The notes under the pieces were generated by a model that was given only the letters and a program-made list of their open reading frames with translations, did not search any database and was not told the origin of the DNA. A program made the translations under genes and the position numbers. From an uncultured Hyphomicrobiales bacterium (GTDB lineage: Bacteria; Pseudomonadota; Alphaproteobacteria; Rhizobiales; Beijerinckiaceae), in the NCBI GenBank assembly GCA_903903935.1, contig CAIVAX010000220.1, positions 1-8,589 on the forward strand: a stretch of 8,589 nucleotides of DNA. The letters run 5' to 3'. This document shows, in pieces, positions 1-5,883 of this stretch. The stretch's first letter is position 1. The number at the start of each line of letters is the position of its first letter.

Positions 1-647
1 AACACCAAAATGCCAATCAGATCGACGGTGAAAGTTGAGGCACCAAACCGGCTCAATTGAAAAATGCCCTGCTGGGCAACAATGCCGCCGACCAAAAAAT
101 TGATCAGCGCAATAATAGGCAGACTATGAAAGCCAAAACTCTCGAGGTGGAACACAATCGAAGTCAGGCGCAATTGATCGGGGCGCACCAAAGTTCGCAA
201 AAAAGAGACCGTGACCTCGCCCAGAAAGGCGACGCCCGCTAACACATCGCGCCCCGCCGAGACAACATTCGCCCCCACATCGACCAGCACCGAGATCAGC
301 GGATTGAAATGCTGCGGGGAGGCCACATCAAACGAGCGATAATGAGCCGCTTGCAACAAAATCTCATGATTGGCTTGCCCGCATAAAATGGCGACCTCAA
401 GCCCGGCCTCGCTCATATCCACGCGCGCCCGATCAATCAGCCAGGCACCTGCCGTATCCAAACGCGTGACCTGCGCAAGATCCAAAATAACTTTGCGCAT
501 CCCCGCACTGGCGGTGAACATTTCGACCACAAGACGCTCAATCAGAGCTGAATTTTGAACGGACCAATGCCCATTCAAAGCAAGGCGCACAGCCTTGGGC
601 TGGCCCTCCACTTGGGGGATCACTAAAAAGGACGGCTCGTTTGCCAT
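1..647 (-). CDS. STAS-MlaE family ABC transporter permease (partial, C-terminus off the left edge)
   Basis: The reading frame opens at an ATG at 647 and stays open to the left edge, giving 215 residues with no stop. Residues about 10-105 look like a STAS domain, including LDTAGAWL at 64-71, the usual DSxG-like strand-helix turn. From about residue 120 the sequence becomes hydrophobic and matches the start of the MlaE permease fold, with the recognisable GGIVAQQGIFQLSRFGA at 187-203. Proteins of this family form the inner-membrane permease of Mla-type phospholipid or intermembrane lipid transporters, usually with an ATPase (MlaF) and an MCE-domain protein (MlaD). Those genes would be expected further left on the same strand, outside the window. 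A STAS domain fused to the N-terminus is a known arrangement in alphaproteobacteria, whereas E. coli has a separate STAS protein, MlaB. An AGGTG four bases before the ATG could be the ribosome binding site. Confidence 0.9.
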   Translation of the reverse strand, partial: MANEPSFLVIPQVEGQPKAVRLALNGHWSVQNSALIERLVVEMFTASAGMRKVILDLAQVTRLDTAGAWLIDRARVDMSEAGLEVAILCGQANHEILLQAAHYRSFDVASPQHFNPLISVLVDVGANVVSAGRDVLAGVAFLGEVTVSFLRTLVRPDQLRLTSIVFHLESFGFHSLPIIALINFLVGGIVAQQGIFQLSRFGASTFTVDLIGILV

Positions 648-750
648 TGCACCTGCGCTACACTTGGCCGAATCGCATATCTGCGGCTCTGATCAGCTGC
701 GCAGTCTAGCCGAGCCTGACAAGTGAAGGAAATCTGGTTGGAAATACGCA

Positions 751-765
751 AAGCCCAGCGGGCTT
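751..765 (-). terminator. Possible weak terminator after the DGPA-repeat gene
   Basis: AAGCCC and GGGCTT form a perfect six-pair stem around a three-base loop. It begins four bases after the stop codon of the 770-1165 gene. In the direction of that gene only a short broken run of T follows, so termination may be partial. It separates that gene from the MlaE-family gene downstream. Confidence 0.4.
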
Positions 766-769
766 GAAC

Positions 770-1165
770 TCAGGCGGCGCCAGCTTCTCTGGCCCGGTTC
801 AGCCACATCCAATGGCTCAAGGTCATGGCAGCGGGTTCATCATCCTGCCACCATGTGGCATCGATGATCTGGCCGGTCTTGGGATCAAATTCGATACATT
901 CAGGCCCGCCATCGGTGCGGCACAATTGACCATTCTGGAAATAGAAGATGGCCTCAACCCGGCCTGTCTCAAGATTATAATTGATGGCCGCTGGCCCATC
1001 CTCGCGATGGGGAACACCATGGCGATACCATGTCTCCCACGCCACCTGCCCATCCTTGAATCGGCGCGTCACCGACGCCGGCCCATCTTCGCGATGCAGC
1101 TCGCCATTCAGGAGATAGGTTTCGGTGAAGACATGACCATCTTCAACTATGCGATATTCGAGCAT
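770..1165 (-). CDS. Hypothetical protein with three 29-residue DGPA-type (MORN-like) repeats
   Basis: A 131-residue protein of unknown function. Three evenly spaced copies of a repeat are visible: GELHREDGPA at 21-30, GVPHREDGPA at 50-59 and the degenerate GQLCRTDGGP at 79-88, so the period is exactly 29 residues. A worn fourth copy may end at the DDEPA at 108-112. Between the copies lie aromatic strands (TWYRHG, IFYFQNG, TWWQDD), as in MORN-like beta-hairpin repeats of the W/Y-x-x-G-x-x-H-R-x-D-G-P-A type. From memory such repeats occur in scattered bacteria, phages and giant viruses, with no firm function. There is no signal peptide or membrane segment, so it should be cytosolic. A CAGGT lies upstream of the ATG but its spacing is not ideal. 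It lies 151 bases downstream of the regulator gene on the same strand. The repeat structure makes the reading frame secure; the role is unknown. Confidence 0.8.
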   Translation of the reverse strand: MLEYRIVEDGHVFTETYLLNGELHREDGPASVTRRFKDGQVAWETWYRHGVPHREDGPAAINYNLETGRVEAIFYFQNGQLCRTDGGPECIEFDPKTGQIIDATWWQDDEPAAMTLSHWMWLNRAREAGAA

Positions 1166-1316
1166 GACCTGCGACCTGACCCAGCCCCTGTGCGCTGGTC
1201 TTCAGTCTCTCATTAGCATGACGGATGGGACCGCAGCTCAGGCTTTGCGAATTAAGGTTACTGTCTGTGAAGGTTCACTGGACCAAATCAAGTTTTGGGC
1301 CGCAACACTTCCCTTG

Positions 1317-1886
1317 CTATTCCATCACCGCCGCTTTGAGAATATTGACCATTATGGCCTGCGCGGGCTTTTTACCGCGATTGCGAATGATGTGCGGGCG
1401 ATCCGAGCGATAGCGCAAAGTATCGCCCGTGCGGGCAATCTCAATGACGCCGGCCACTTCAACCTCTAGCTCGCCCTCCAAAACCGATAGGCTTTCCACC
1501 GAGCCGCGCTGATGGGGGTCAGAGGCCAGAACACCGCCGGCTTCGGCAGTGAAAATATACCATTGCAGCCATTCCACTGTCTTGATCCAGCCAATAATGG
1601 CAAGGCGGCATTTGCCATCATCCGAGACCAGAATGGGTGTATCACCCTTGGTTGAATTTTCTAAAAAAGGCTCATCCTCGGAGCCTTGCAACACACGCTC
1701 AATCGAAACATCGAGGGCTTGCGACAGACGCCAGATCGTCGCCAGCGTCGGATTGGTTTCATTGCGCTCAATCTGGCTGATGATGGATTTGGCAACGCCC
1801 GATTGCTCGGATAATTCCGAGAGGGAGAGATTATAGGACTTACGCAGCCGCTGAACGGTCTTGCCCAACTGGCCTGATAAGGCCAT
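1317..1886 (-). CDS. XRE-family transcriptional regulator with C-terminal cupin domain
   Basis: Cytosolic DNA-binding regulator of 189 residues. Residues about 8-62 form the helix-turn-helix, seen in SLSELSEQSGVAKSIISQIE (21-40) and NPTLATIWRLSQALDVS. Residues about 105-185 form a small cupin, recognisable in SVLEGELEVEVAG (134-146), GDTLRYRSDRPH (154-165) and the closing MVNIL, which probably binds a small ligand. The architecture is that of the SutR/PuuR-like XRE-cupin group; the ligand and targets cannot be told from sequence. The frame is open as far as a TTG at 2021 (234 residues). I chose the ATG at 1886 because it has a GAGG eight bases upstream, gives the normal family length, and places two AT-rich dyads (1963-2007) in the leader rather than in the protein. 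Those dyads suggest autoregulation. The gene is divergent from the DTW-domain gene. Confidence 0.9.
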   Translation of the reverse strand: MALSGQLGKTVQRLRKSYNLSLSELSEQSGVAKSIISQIERNETNPTLATIWRLSQALDVSIERVLQGSEDEPFLENSTKGDTPILVSDDGKCRLAIIGWIKTVEWLQWYIFTAEAGGVLASDPHQRGSVESLSVLEGELEVEVAGVIEIARTGDTLRYRSDRPHIIRNRGKKPAQAIMVNILKAAVME

Positions 1887-1962
1887 GGCGCCCGCCTCTA
1901 GGGCTTTGACCTTGTCCCGTCCCTCAACGCCCACTGATTTCTCCCATCGCCCAACATCCCGG

Positions 1963-1984
1963 ATCGTTTTAGATAATAAACGAT
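1963..1984. promoter_or_regulatory. Dyad upstream of the XRE-cupin gene, candidate autoregulatory operator
   Basis: ATCGTTT and AAACGAT form a perfect 7-8-7 inverted repeat in an AT-rich stretch that contrasts with the surrounding sequence. It lies about 75 bases before the preferred start of the XRE-cupin gene. XRE dimers bind such dyads, and local autoregulation is common in this family. That this protein binds it is inference. Confidence 0.45.
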
Positions 1985-2007
1985 TTTGTTTGGAATACAG
2001 AACAAAA
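1984..2007. promoter_or_regulatory. Second adjacent dyad, candidate operator half of a tandem pair
   Basis: TTTTGTT (1984-1990) and AACAAAA (2001-2007) form a perfect 7-10-7 inverted repeat that shares one base with the dyad at 1963-1984. Being next to each other between the XRE-cupin gene and the divergent DTW gene, the two could serve as a double operator. Neither is followed by a T-run in a position that would make it a terminator. Confidence 0.35.
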
Positions 2008-2085
2008 ATGTCGCCAGCCAACCTTACCCCAAGATAAAAGGGGCAAATCAGTCCTGCTACCCCCAGCCATAAAGAGCTTCGTCTT

Positions 2086-2111
2086 GGTTCATGAAGGGTA
2101 TATGAACCCTT
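2086..2111. promoter_or_regulatory. Two interleaved inverted repeats in the leader of the DTW gene
   Basis: GGTTCAT (2086-2092) pairs with ATGAACC (2102-2108), and AAGGGT (2094-2099) pairs with ACCCTT (2106-2111). The right arms overlap, so in RNA only one of the two hairpins could form at a time. This could be an operator or an alternating leader structure. Its position 56 bases before the ATG of the DTW gene fits control of that gene, but there is no further evidence. Confidence 0.3.
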
Positions 2112-2170
2112 ATGTGCCCAATCCTTGTCCTATCCGCCCCATCGGCTCACCGCTCGAGCTCCTCACATGA
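2102..2170 (+). other. Possible 22-codon leader reading frame overlapping the DTW start codon
   Basis: An ATG at 2102, three bases after an AAGGG, opens a 22-codon frame (starts MNPYVPNPCP, ends SPLELLT) whose TGA overlaps the ATG at 2167 as ATGA. That overlap is typical of translational coupling. The peptide is proline-rich and has no family I recognise, and the ribosome site is closer than ideal. It may be chance. Confidence 0.2.
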
Positions 2171-2967
2171 GTGAGATGACCAGCCCGCCTGTCGATCCCA
2201 ATGAGGATCCCAATAAGGATCCAAAGGACGCCGAGGCCCTCGCCTGTCCCCATTGCCTCAAGCCGCCTTCGGTCTGTGTCTGTGATGCGATCAAACCCAT
2301 CGACAATCGGGTTGAGGTTTTGATCCTGCAACATCCGCAAGAGCAGGATCGCATTTTGGGCACAGCGCGCTTGCTGGCTCTGCAATTAACCCGCTGCACA
2401 TTCAAAATTGGGCTGTCTTGGCCAAGTCTGAGCAAAGCACTGGGCGAAGAGGCGGACCCCAATCAATGGGCCGTGATGCATTTGGGCGCTGTGCATGGCG
2501 AAGATCTGCCCGATGAGGGAGATGTGTTCGTGCTCGATCGCAAAGGCCATCTATTGCAAGGTCAAGAGCGCGAATTGGCTGCCATTCGCGGCCTCATTGT
2601 TTTTGATGGCACATGGAGTCAGGCCAAGACTTTATGGTGGCGCAATGCTTGGGTGCTGAAAACCCGCCGCATTGTTCTCAATCCCAAACAGCCCTCTCTC
2701 TATGGCCGTCTGCGCAAAGAGCCAAGACGCGAGGGCCTATCCACATTGGAAGCCGTCGCGCTCGCCCTCAGCCGGATTGAACGCAACCCAGAGCTTGAAA
2801 AAGGTCTGCGCTCGACCTTTGCCCGTATGCTGCAACGCTATCGCGATGGCCTCAAGCAAGGGCTCGCTGAACTGATGGATGGGGTGAGCAAACCTAAAGC
2901 CTCAGCCAATAGGCCTAAAAGGCACTGGGGAAAGACCCGCCGTCAATCAGCAGATTCTGCCCCGTAA
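2167..2967 (+). CDS. DTW-domain protein, probable tRNA aminocarboxypropyltransferase (TapT/YfiP family)
   Basis: Predicted 266-residue cytosolic enzyme. The family transfers the aminocarboxypropyl group of S-adenosylmethionine to uridine in tRNA (acp3U; shown for E. coli TapT, formerly YfiP). A zinc-type cluster CPHC...CVC lies at 27-39, a conserved LILQHPQEQ at 52-60, the DTW signature as DGTWSQAK at 147-154, and KEPRREGLSTLEA at 184-196. I chose the ATG at 2167; the frame also reaches a TTG at 2125, but that adds only 14 unlikely residues. Residues 10-21 (DPNE, DPNK, DPKD) come from a 12-base tandem triplication before the zinc cluster. The C-terminal tail (about 241-266) is basic and is encoded in the 53-base overlap with the end of the convergent SDR gene. 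The family call is firm, the exact tRNA target is not. Confidence 0.9.
   Translation: MSEMTSPPVDPNEDPNKDPKDAEALACPHCLKPPSVCVCDAIKPIDNRVEVLILQHPQEQDRILGTARLLALQLTRCTFKIGLSWPSLSKALGEEADPNQWAVMHLGAVHGEDLPDEGDVFVLDRKGHLLQGQERELAAIRGLIVFDGTWSQAKTLWWRNAWVLKTRRIVLNPKQPSLYGRLRKEPRREGLSTLEAVALALSRIERNPELEKGLRSTFARMLQRYRDGLKQGLAELMDGVSKPKASANRPKRHWGKTRRQSADSAP
2194..2229 (+). repeat. 12-base tandem repeat, three copies, inside the DTW gene
   Basis: GATCCCAATGAG, GATCCCAATAAG and GATCCAAAGGAC follow one another without spacers and encode DPNE-DPNK-DPKD near the N-terminus of the DTW protein. The unit is a multiple of three, so copy-number changes keep the frame. The third copy has diverged. Confidence 0.8.
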
Positions 2968-3694
2968 TATAACCAGCGTGGGAACTGGCGAGAAAAGCGC
3001 ACAGCTTGCCAAATTCCTCCGGCTGGCCAAAGCGCCGGGCTGGAATTGTGCGCCGCCGCTCTTCGGCAATGTGATCCATGGAAATCTGCCGATCCTTGGC
3101 GGCCTTATCCATAATCGAATGCAGGCGATCGGTGGCAAACGCACCGGGCAGAATATGATTGATCGTGACATTGGAGGCGGCCACTTGTCGCGCCGCACCA
3201 GCCAGAAAACCCGTCAAGCCTGCGCGTGCGCCTGAGGAGAGATCAAGCAGAGGCAGCGGCATTTTCACAGAGCCTGAAGTAATATTGATGATGCGGCCAA
3301 ACTTGCGCTGCACCATGCCCTCAATGACAGCTTGAATGAGCAGAATGGGAGTCATCATATTGGCTTCCACTCCCGCCAAGAGCTCTTCATGCGAGAGCTG
3401 GCGAAAATCCTTAGGCGGCGGCCCGGCATTATTATTGACCAGAATATCTGGATCAGGACAGGCTTTGAGCAAAGCCGCGCGGCCCTCTTGCGTGCCCACA
3501 TCTGCCAGAACGGCAATCACCTGACCTTTGGCTGTATGTTGGATCTCGCGCTGAGCGCTCTCCAATGTCTGCGCTTGGCGCCCATTGATGACAACATCAC
3601 ATCCCGCTTCCGCCAAAGCCATCGCGCAGGCGCGGCCCAAGCCGCGACTGGACGCACACACAATGGCCCGACGTCCGGCAATTCCAAGATCCAT
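2915..3694 (-). CDS. SDR-family oxidoreductase-like protein lacking the catalytic Tyr and Lys
   Basis: A 259-residue Rossmann-fold protein of the FabG-like SDR type. The nucleotide-binding loop is CASSRGLGRA (13-22) instead of TGxxxGxG, followed by NNNAGPPP (87-94) in place of NNAG, catalytic-type Ser at 140 (ITSGS), and DGG at 251-253. At the place of YxxxK the sequence reads SSGAR, so Tyr is Ser153 and Lys is Arg157. This matches a divergent 'BKR-like' SDR group described as not keeping the full tetrad, so the protein may be a non-classical reductase or a binding protein; the substrate is unknown. I chose the ATG at 3694 because GAAGGA is nine bases upstream; the ATG at 3700 is only three bases from it. 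It follows the 182-residue gene by 32 bases, probably in one transcript. Its last 53 bases overlap the convergent DTW gene. Confidence 0.88.
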   Translation of the reverse strand: MDLGIAGRRAIVCASSRGLGRACAMALAEAGCDVVINGRQAQTLESAQREIQHTAKGQVIAVLADVGTQEGRAALLKACPDPDILVNNNAGPPPKDFRQLSHEELLAGVEANMMTPILLIQAVIEGMVQRKFGRIINITSGSVKMPLPLLDLSSGARAGLTGFLAGAARQVAASNVTINHILPGAFATDRLHSIMDKAAKDRQISMDHIAEERRRTIPARRFGQPEEFGKLCAFLASSHAGYITGQNLLIDGGSFPSAF

Positions 3695-3726
3695 AATCAT
3701 CAGTCCTTCATGAAAGACGCACGGCC

Positions 3727-4275
3727 TTAAGAGAAGAATTGCAGCTTTTCGTAAGGCTGCATCAACTCAAGGGGCTTGAGCGCCTGCAGGCGCAAAGGGG
3801 GCGGTGCAAAGGATGAAACGTCCTCTTTAAGAGGCTGGTGTTGTGCTGAGGCAAATGGAATTGGATCGGCGAACACATCATGCAACGCATGCGATCTTTT
3901 GCGCTCTGGATAAGCGCCGCTCTTCAGGAAAGTGATTTCATCTTCGATGAGATCACACACCTCCGCCTCAATGCCACGCTGGCGCAAGATCCAAACAAAA
4001 TCCAACAGATATTCTTCAATCTCGGCGGCTTTAGCCTCGTCCTCTCTGGGCTTGGCTTGCAACAGCAGTGAGGTTTGCAACAAAGCCTCGCGTTGCTGAC
4101 GCACATCCGCTTCAAGGCGTTCAATGGCAAGGCTCATGCGATCCGTTTCGCTTGCGCGTGTGCGCCGTGCATGTTCATGCAAAAACCAACGCCCGCGCGC
4201 TGTCTCCAGAACAGCCGCCTCGATGTCTTCATAATCTTGGTCTTCCAACCCCTTTGGGGGACGCAAGGTCGGCAT
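3727..4275 (-). CDS. Conserved hypothetical cytosolic protein with ETARGRWFL motif
   Basis: A 182-residue protein that I recognise only as a type seen in alphaproteobacteria, with no assigned function. Residues 14-43 hold the conserved part, DYEDIEAAVLETARGRWFLH followed by EHARRTRASET. Residues about 45-75 (IERLEADVRQQREALLQTSL) are probably a helix able to form a coiled coil. Residues about 83-117 (EIEEYLLDFVWILRQRGIEA onward) form a second helical part, and the tail from about 140 is proline-rich and loosely ordered. There is no signal peptide or membrane segment. The ATG has GGAG five bases upstream, part of which is the foot of a hairpin (4284-4302). It lies 68 bases after the diheme cytochrome gene and 32 before the SDR gene on the same strand, so co-transcription is likely. 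A signalling or regulatory role is possible but unsupported. Confidence 0.8.
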   Translation of the reverse strand: MPTLRPPKGLEDQDYEDIEAAVLETARGRWFLHEHARRTRASETDRMSLAIERLEADVRQQREALLQTSLLLQAKPREDEAKAAEIEEYLLDFVWILRQRGIEAEVCDLIEDEITFLKSGAYPERKRSHALHDVFADPIPFASAQHQPLKEDVSSFAPPPLRLQALKPLELMQPYEKLQFFS

Positions 4276-4283
4276 GAGGGCTC

Positions 4284-4302
4284 CGCAAGCGAATCACTTG
4301 CG
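4284..4302 (-). promoter_or_regulatory. Hairpin abutting the ribosome binding site of the 182-residue gene
   Basis: CGCAAG and CTTGCG form a perfect six-pair stem with a seven-base loop. On the minus strand the stem ends on the first G of the GGAG that serves the ATG at 4275. No T-run follows, so it is not a good terminator of the cytochrome gene; it could reduce translation or mark an RNA-processing site. This is inference from position. Confidence 0.3.
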
Positions 4303-4343
4303 CCTAGTCTTGCCTCTGAATCGCAGAAAGCCAATGGGCTGCG

Positions 4344-5282
4344 CTAAAATGCCGGACGCGGCGGGCGCACTGGTCCCTCAATTGGCGCCAGCGATTTGAT
4401 ATAATCCGCCATAGCCTCGCGATCTTCTTTGCTCAGCTGCGCGCTATTGCGCACCACTTTGGCCATCGATCCGCCGACATAATCGCCTTCTGGCGTGCTG
4501 CCACTGGCCAGCACATCTTCAATATCGGCTATGGACCAGTCTTTCAGGCCCTTTTCATGCTGCGTGAGATTGGGCACCCAGCCCTTGCCCTCTGGATCAG
4601 GGCCACCGGCAAAGCGCTGTGCGGCAATGATCCCGCCCAAAGCATTGCGGGGCGAATGACATTCCGCGCAATGGCCCAGAGCCTCAACCAAATAGCGCCC
4701 TCTATTCCATTGCGCGCTGTGTGTGGGATCATCCTGCACAGGCGTGCGATTAAAGAACAGAAATTTCCAACCACCAATCAGCACCCGAATATTGAAGGGA
4801 AAGCTCAGACGATGCGAGACCGTCTTGCCTTCCACCGCAGGAAGCGTGCGCAAATAGGCCATCAGATCGGCAATATCCTCGATCTTGGCATGCGTATAAG
4901 CGGCATAAGGAAAGGCAGGATAATAATGCTCAGAGCGAGGTGAAACGCCCTCCAGCATCGCATTGGCAAGATCTCTGGCCTGCCACAGGCCAATGCCATC
5001 TTGCGGATGCGAGGAAATATTGGGCACAACAAATGTGCCAAAGGCGGAGGCGAGTTCCAATCCGCCGCCCAGCACAGTGCGATCTTCTTGCTCAGGCGTC
5101 GCATGGCAAGAGGCACAGCCCCCTGCATTGAAGATCCCTTCCCCGCGCTGCGCATTGCCTGGCGTTTTGAGCACCGTGAGCCGTTGATCAGAAAGAGCGC
5201 GCGGCGCGGTGATCAGCACAAAGGCCGCCAAGCCAATGGCTATTACCAGCACAAAGGCAGCGCTCCATTTGACCATGCGCAT
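4344..5282 (-). CDS. Membrane-anchored diheme cytochrome c
   Basis: A 312-residue electron carrier with a single N-terminal membrane segment (about residues 7-26) and two periplasmic cytochrome c domains, each with one covalent heme: CASCH at 56-60 and CAECH at 205-209. The layout resembles the cytochrome subunits of membrane-bound alcohol and aldehyde dehydrogenases, although no dehydrogenase gene is in view. Met273 in GGSMAKVV is the likely sixth ligand of the second heme. For the first heme the usual PAMPY is PAFPY (122-126), so its ligand is unclear. The frame opens at a GTG at 5300, but I chose the ATG at 5282 because GGGAG lies six bases before it. It follows the cytochrome c556-like gene by 52 bases, and the two probably pass electrons to each other or to a shared acceptor. 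Family call firm, partner unknown. Confidence 0.9.
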   Translation of the reverse strand: MRMVKWSAAFVLVIAIGLAAFVLITAPRALSDQRLTVLKTPGNAQRGEGIFNAGGCASCHATPEQEDRTVLGGGLELASAFGTFVVPNISSHPQDGIGLWQARDLANAMLEGVSPRSEHYYPAFPYAAYTHAKIEDIADLMAYLRTLPAVEGKTVSHRLSFPFNIRVLIGGWKFLFFNRTPVQDDPTHSAQWNRGRYLVEALGHCAECHSPRNALGGIIAAQRFAGGPDPEGKGWVPNLTQHEKGLKDWSIADIEDVLASGSTPEGDYVGGSMAKVVRNSAQLSKEDREAMADYIKSLAPIEGPVRPPRPAF

Positions 5283-5334
5283 CAATGACTCCCAGCGCAC
5301 GTGTGTGGATCTGAAGATGGCATGTCAGACAAGA

Positions 5335-5766
5335 TCAGTTCTTCTGCCGATAGCCTTCGTGACAGCCACCGCAATTTTTGCCGAAGTCTGACATTTTGGC
5401 TTTGAACGAGGCTTGATCAGTGATGGCAATCTGTAAAGCGGCGGCATCTTCGCCCAATTTTTTCCAGCGCGCATCAAAATCTGCCTTCGTCTGCCAGACC
5501 TTGGGCAAAGCCGCTGTATCGCCTGTTTTTGAATTATCTGGAAACAGACCGGGCATTTTCGCGGATGCCTCTTGCGAAGCGCTTAGCAAGGCTTTGACCT
5601 TGGCCAGATCAAAAGGCGCCTCGCCTTTGGCGATCTTGCCCACATCGGCATTGGCCTGGCCAACGCCTTTCATGATCGCGCGGCGCTGGGCAATGGCATC
5701 CGTCTGCGCTTGAGCAAGAGAGAAGCCGGTCAATAAAAAGAGCAGAGTGAAAATCGGTCTGATCAT
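5335..5766 (-). CDS. Class II cytochrome c, probably c556-type, periplasmic
   Basis: A 143-residue protein with a signal peptide of about 20 residues (MIRPIFTLLFLLTGFSLAQA) that directs it to the periplasm. The rest is helical, as expected for the four-helix bundle of cytochrome c' and c556, with the heme motif CGGCH at 132-136 close to the C-terminus, which is diagnostic for class II. Met32 in RRAIMKG sits where c556-type members provide a sixth heme ligand, so a low-spin electron carrier is more likely than a gas-binding cytochrome c'. The ATG has GAGG five bases upstream. It is the first gene of a minus-strand run that continues with the diheme cytochrome c 52 bases on. The 115 bases before it hold the end of the rhodanese transcript and presumably its promoter, which I cannot place. 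Confidence 0.92.
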   Translation of the reverse strand: MIRPIFTLLFLLTGFSLAQAQTDAIAQRRAIMKGVGQANADVGKIAKGEAPFDLAKVKALLSASQEASAKMPGLFPDNSKTGDTAALPKVWQTKADFDARWKKLGEDAAALQIAITDQASFKAKMSDFGKNCGGCHEGYRQKN

Positions 5767-5866
5767 GAAAGCCTCACAAAAGGAAAGGGCTGAATCGAAC
5801 CCGCATGCCTAGCAAAAAGCAAAATCATGACTCAAACAAGACGGATGATCAAAAATAACCGCCCAA

Positions 5867-5883
5867 GAGGCTCAGAGAGCCTC
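5867..5883 (-). terminator. Possible terminator overlapping the rhodanese stop codon
   Basis: GAGGCT and AGCCTC form a six-pair stem with a five-base loop whose upstream arm includes the first two bases of the rhodanese stop codon on the minus strand. A run of five T on that strand follows only about eleven bases later, so it is a weak candidate. Confidence 0.35.

Noticed and set aside
764..1216. A 150-codon plus-strand frame opposite the DGPA-repeat gene
   Set aside because: It is antisense to a gene whose repeat structure proves the minus-strand frame, and the translation resembles no family.
1887..2021. N-terminal extension of the XRE-cupin protein to the TTG at 2021
   Set aside because: It makes the protein longer than the family norm, covers the two dyads, and the ATG at 1886 has a better ribosome site.
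2125..2166. TTG start of the DTW protein at 2125
   Set aside because: It adds 14 residues with no family resemblance before a normal ATG at 2167.
3332..3730. A 132-codon plus-strand frame opposite the SDR gene
   Set aside because: The SDR frame has clear family motifs; the opposite frame is a shadow without motifs or a ribosome site.
4557..4943. A 128-codon plus-strand frame opposite the diheme cytochrome gene
   Set aside because: It lies wholly inside a gene with two heme motifs and has no recognisable domain.
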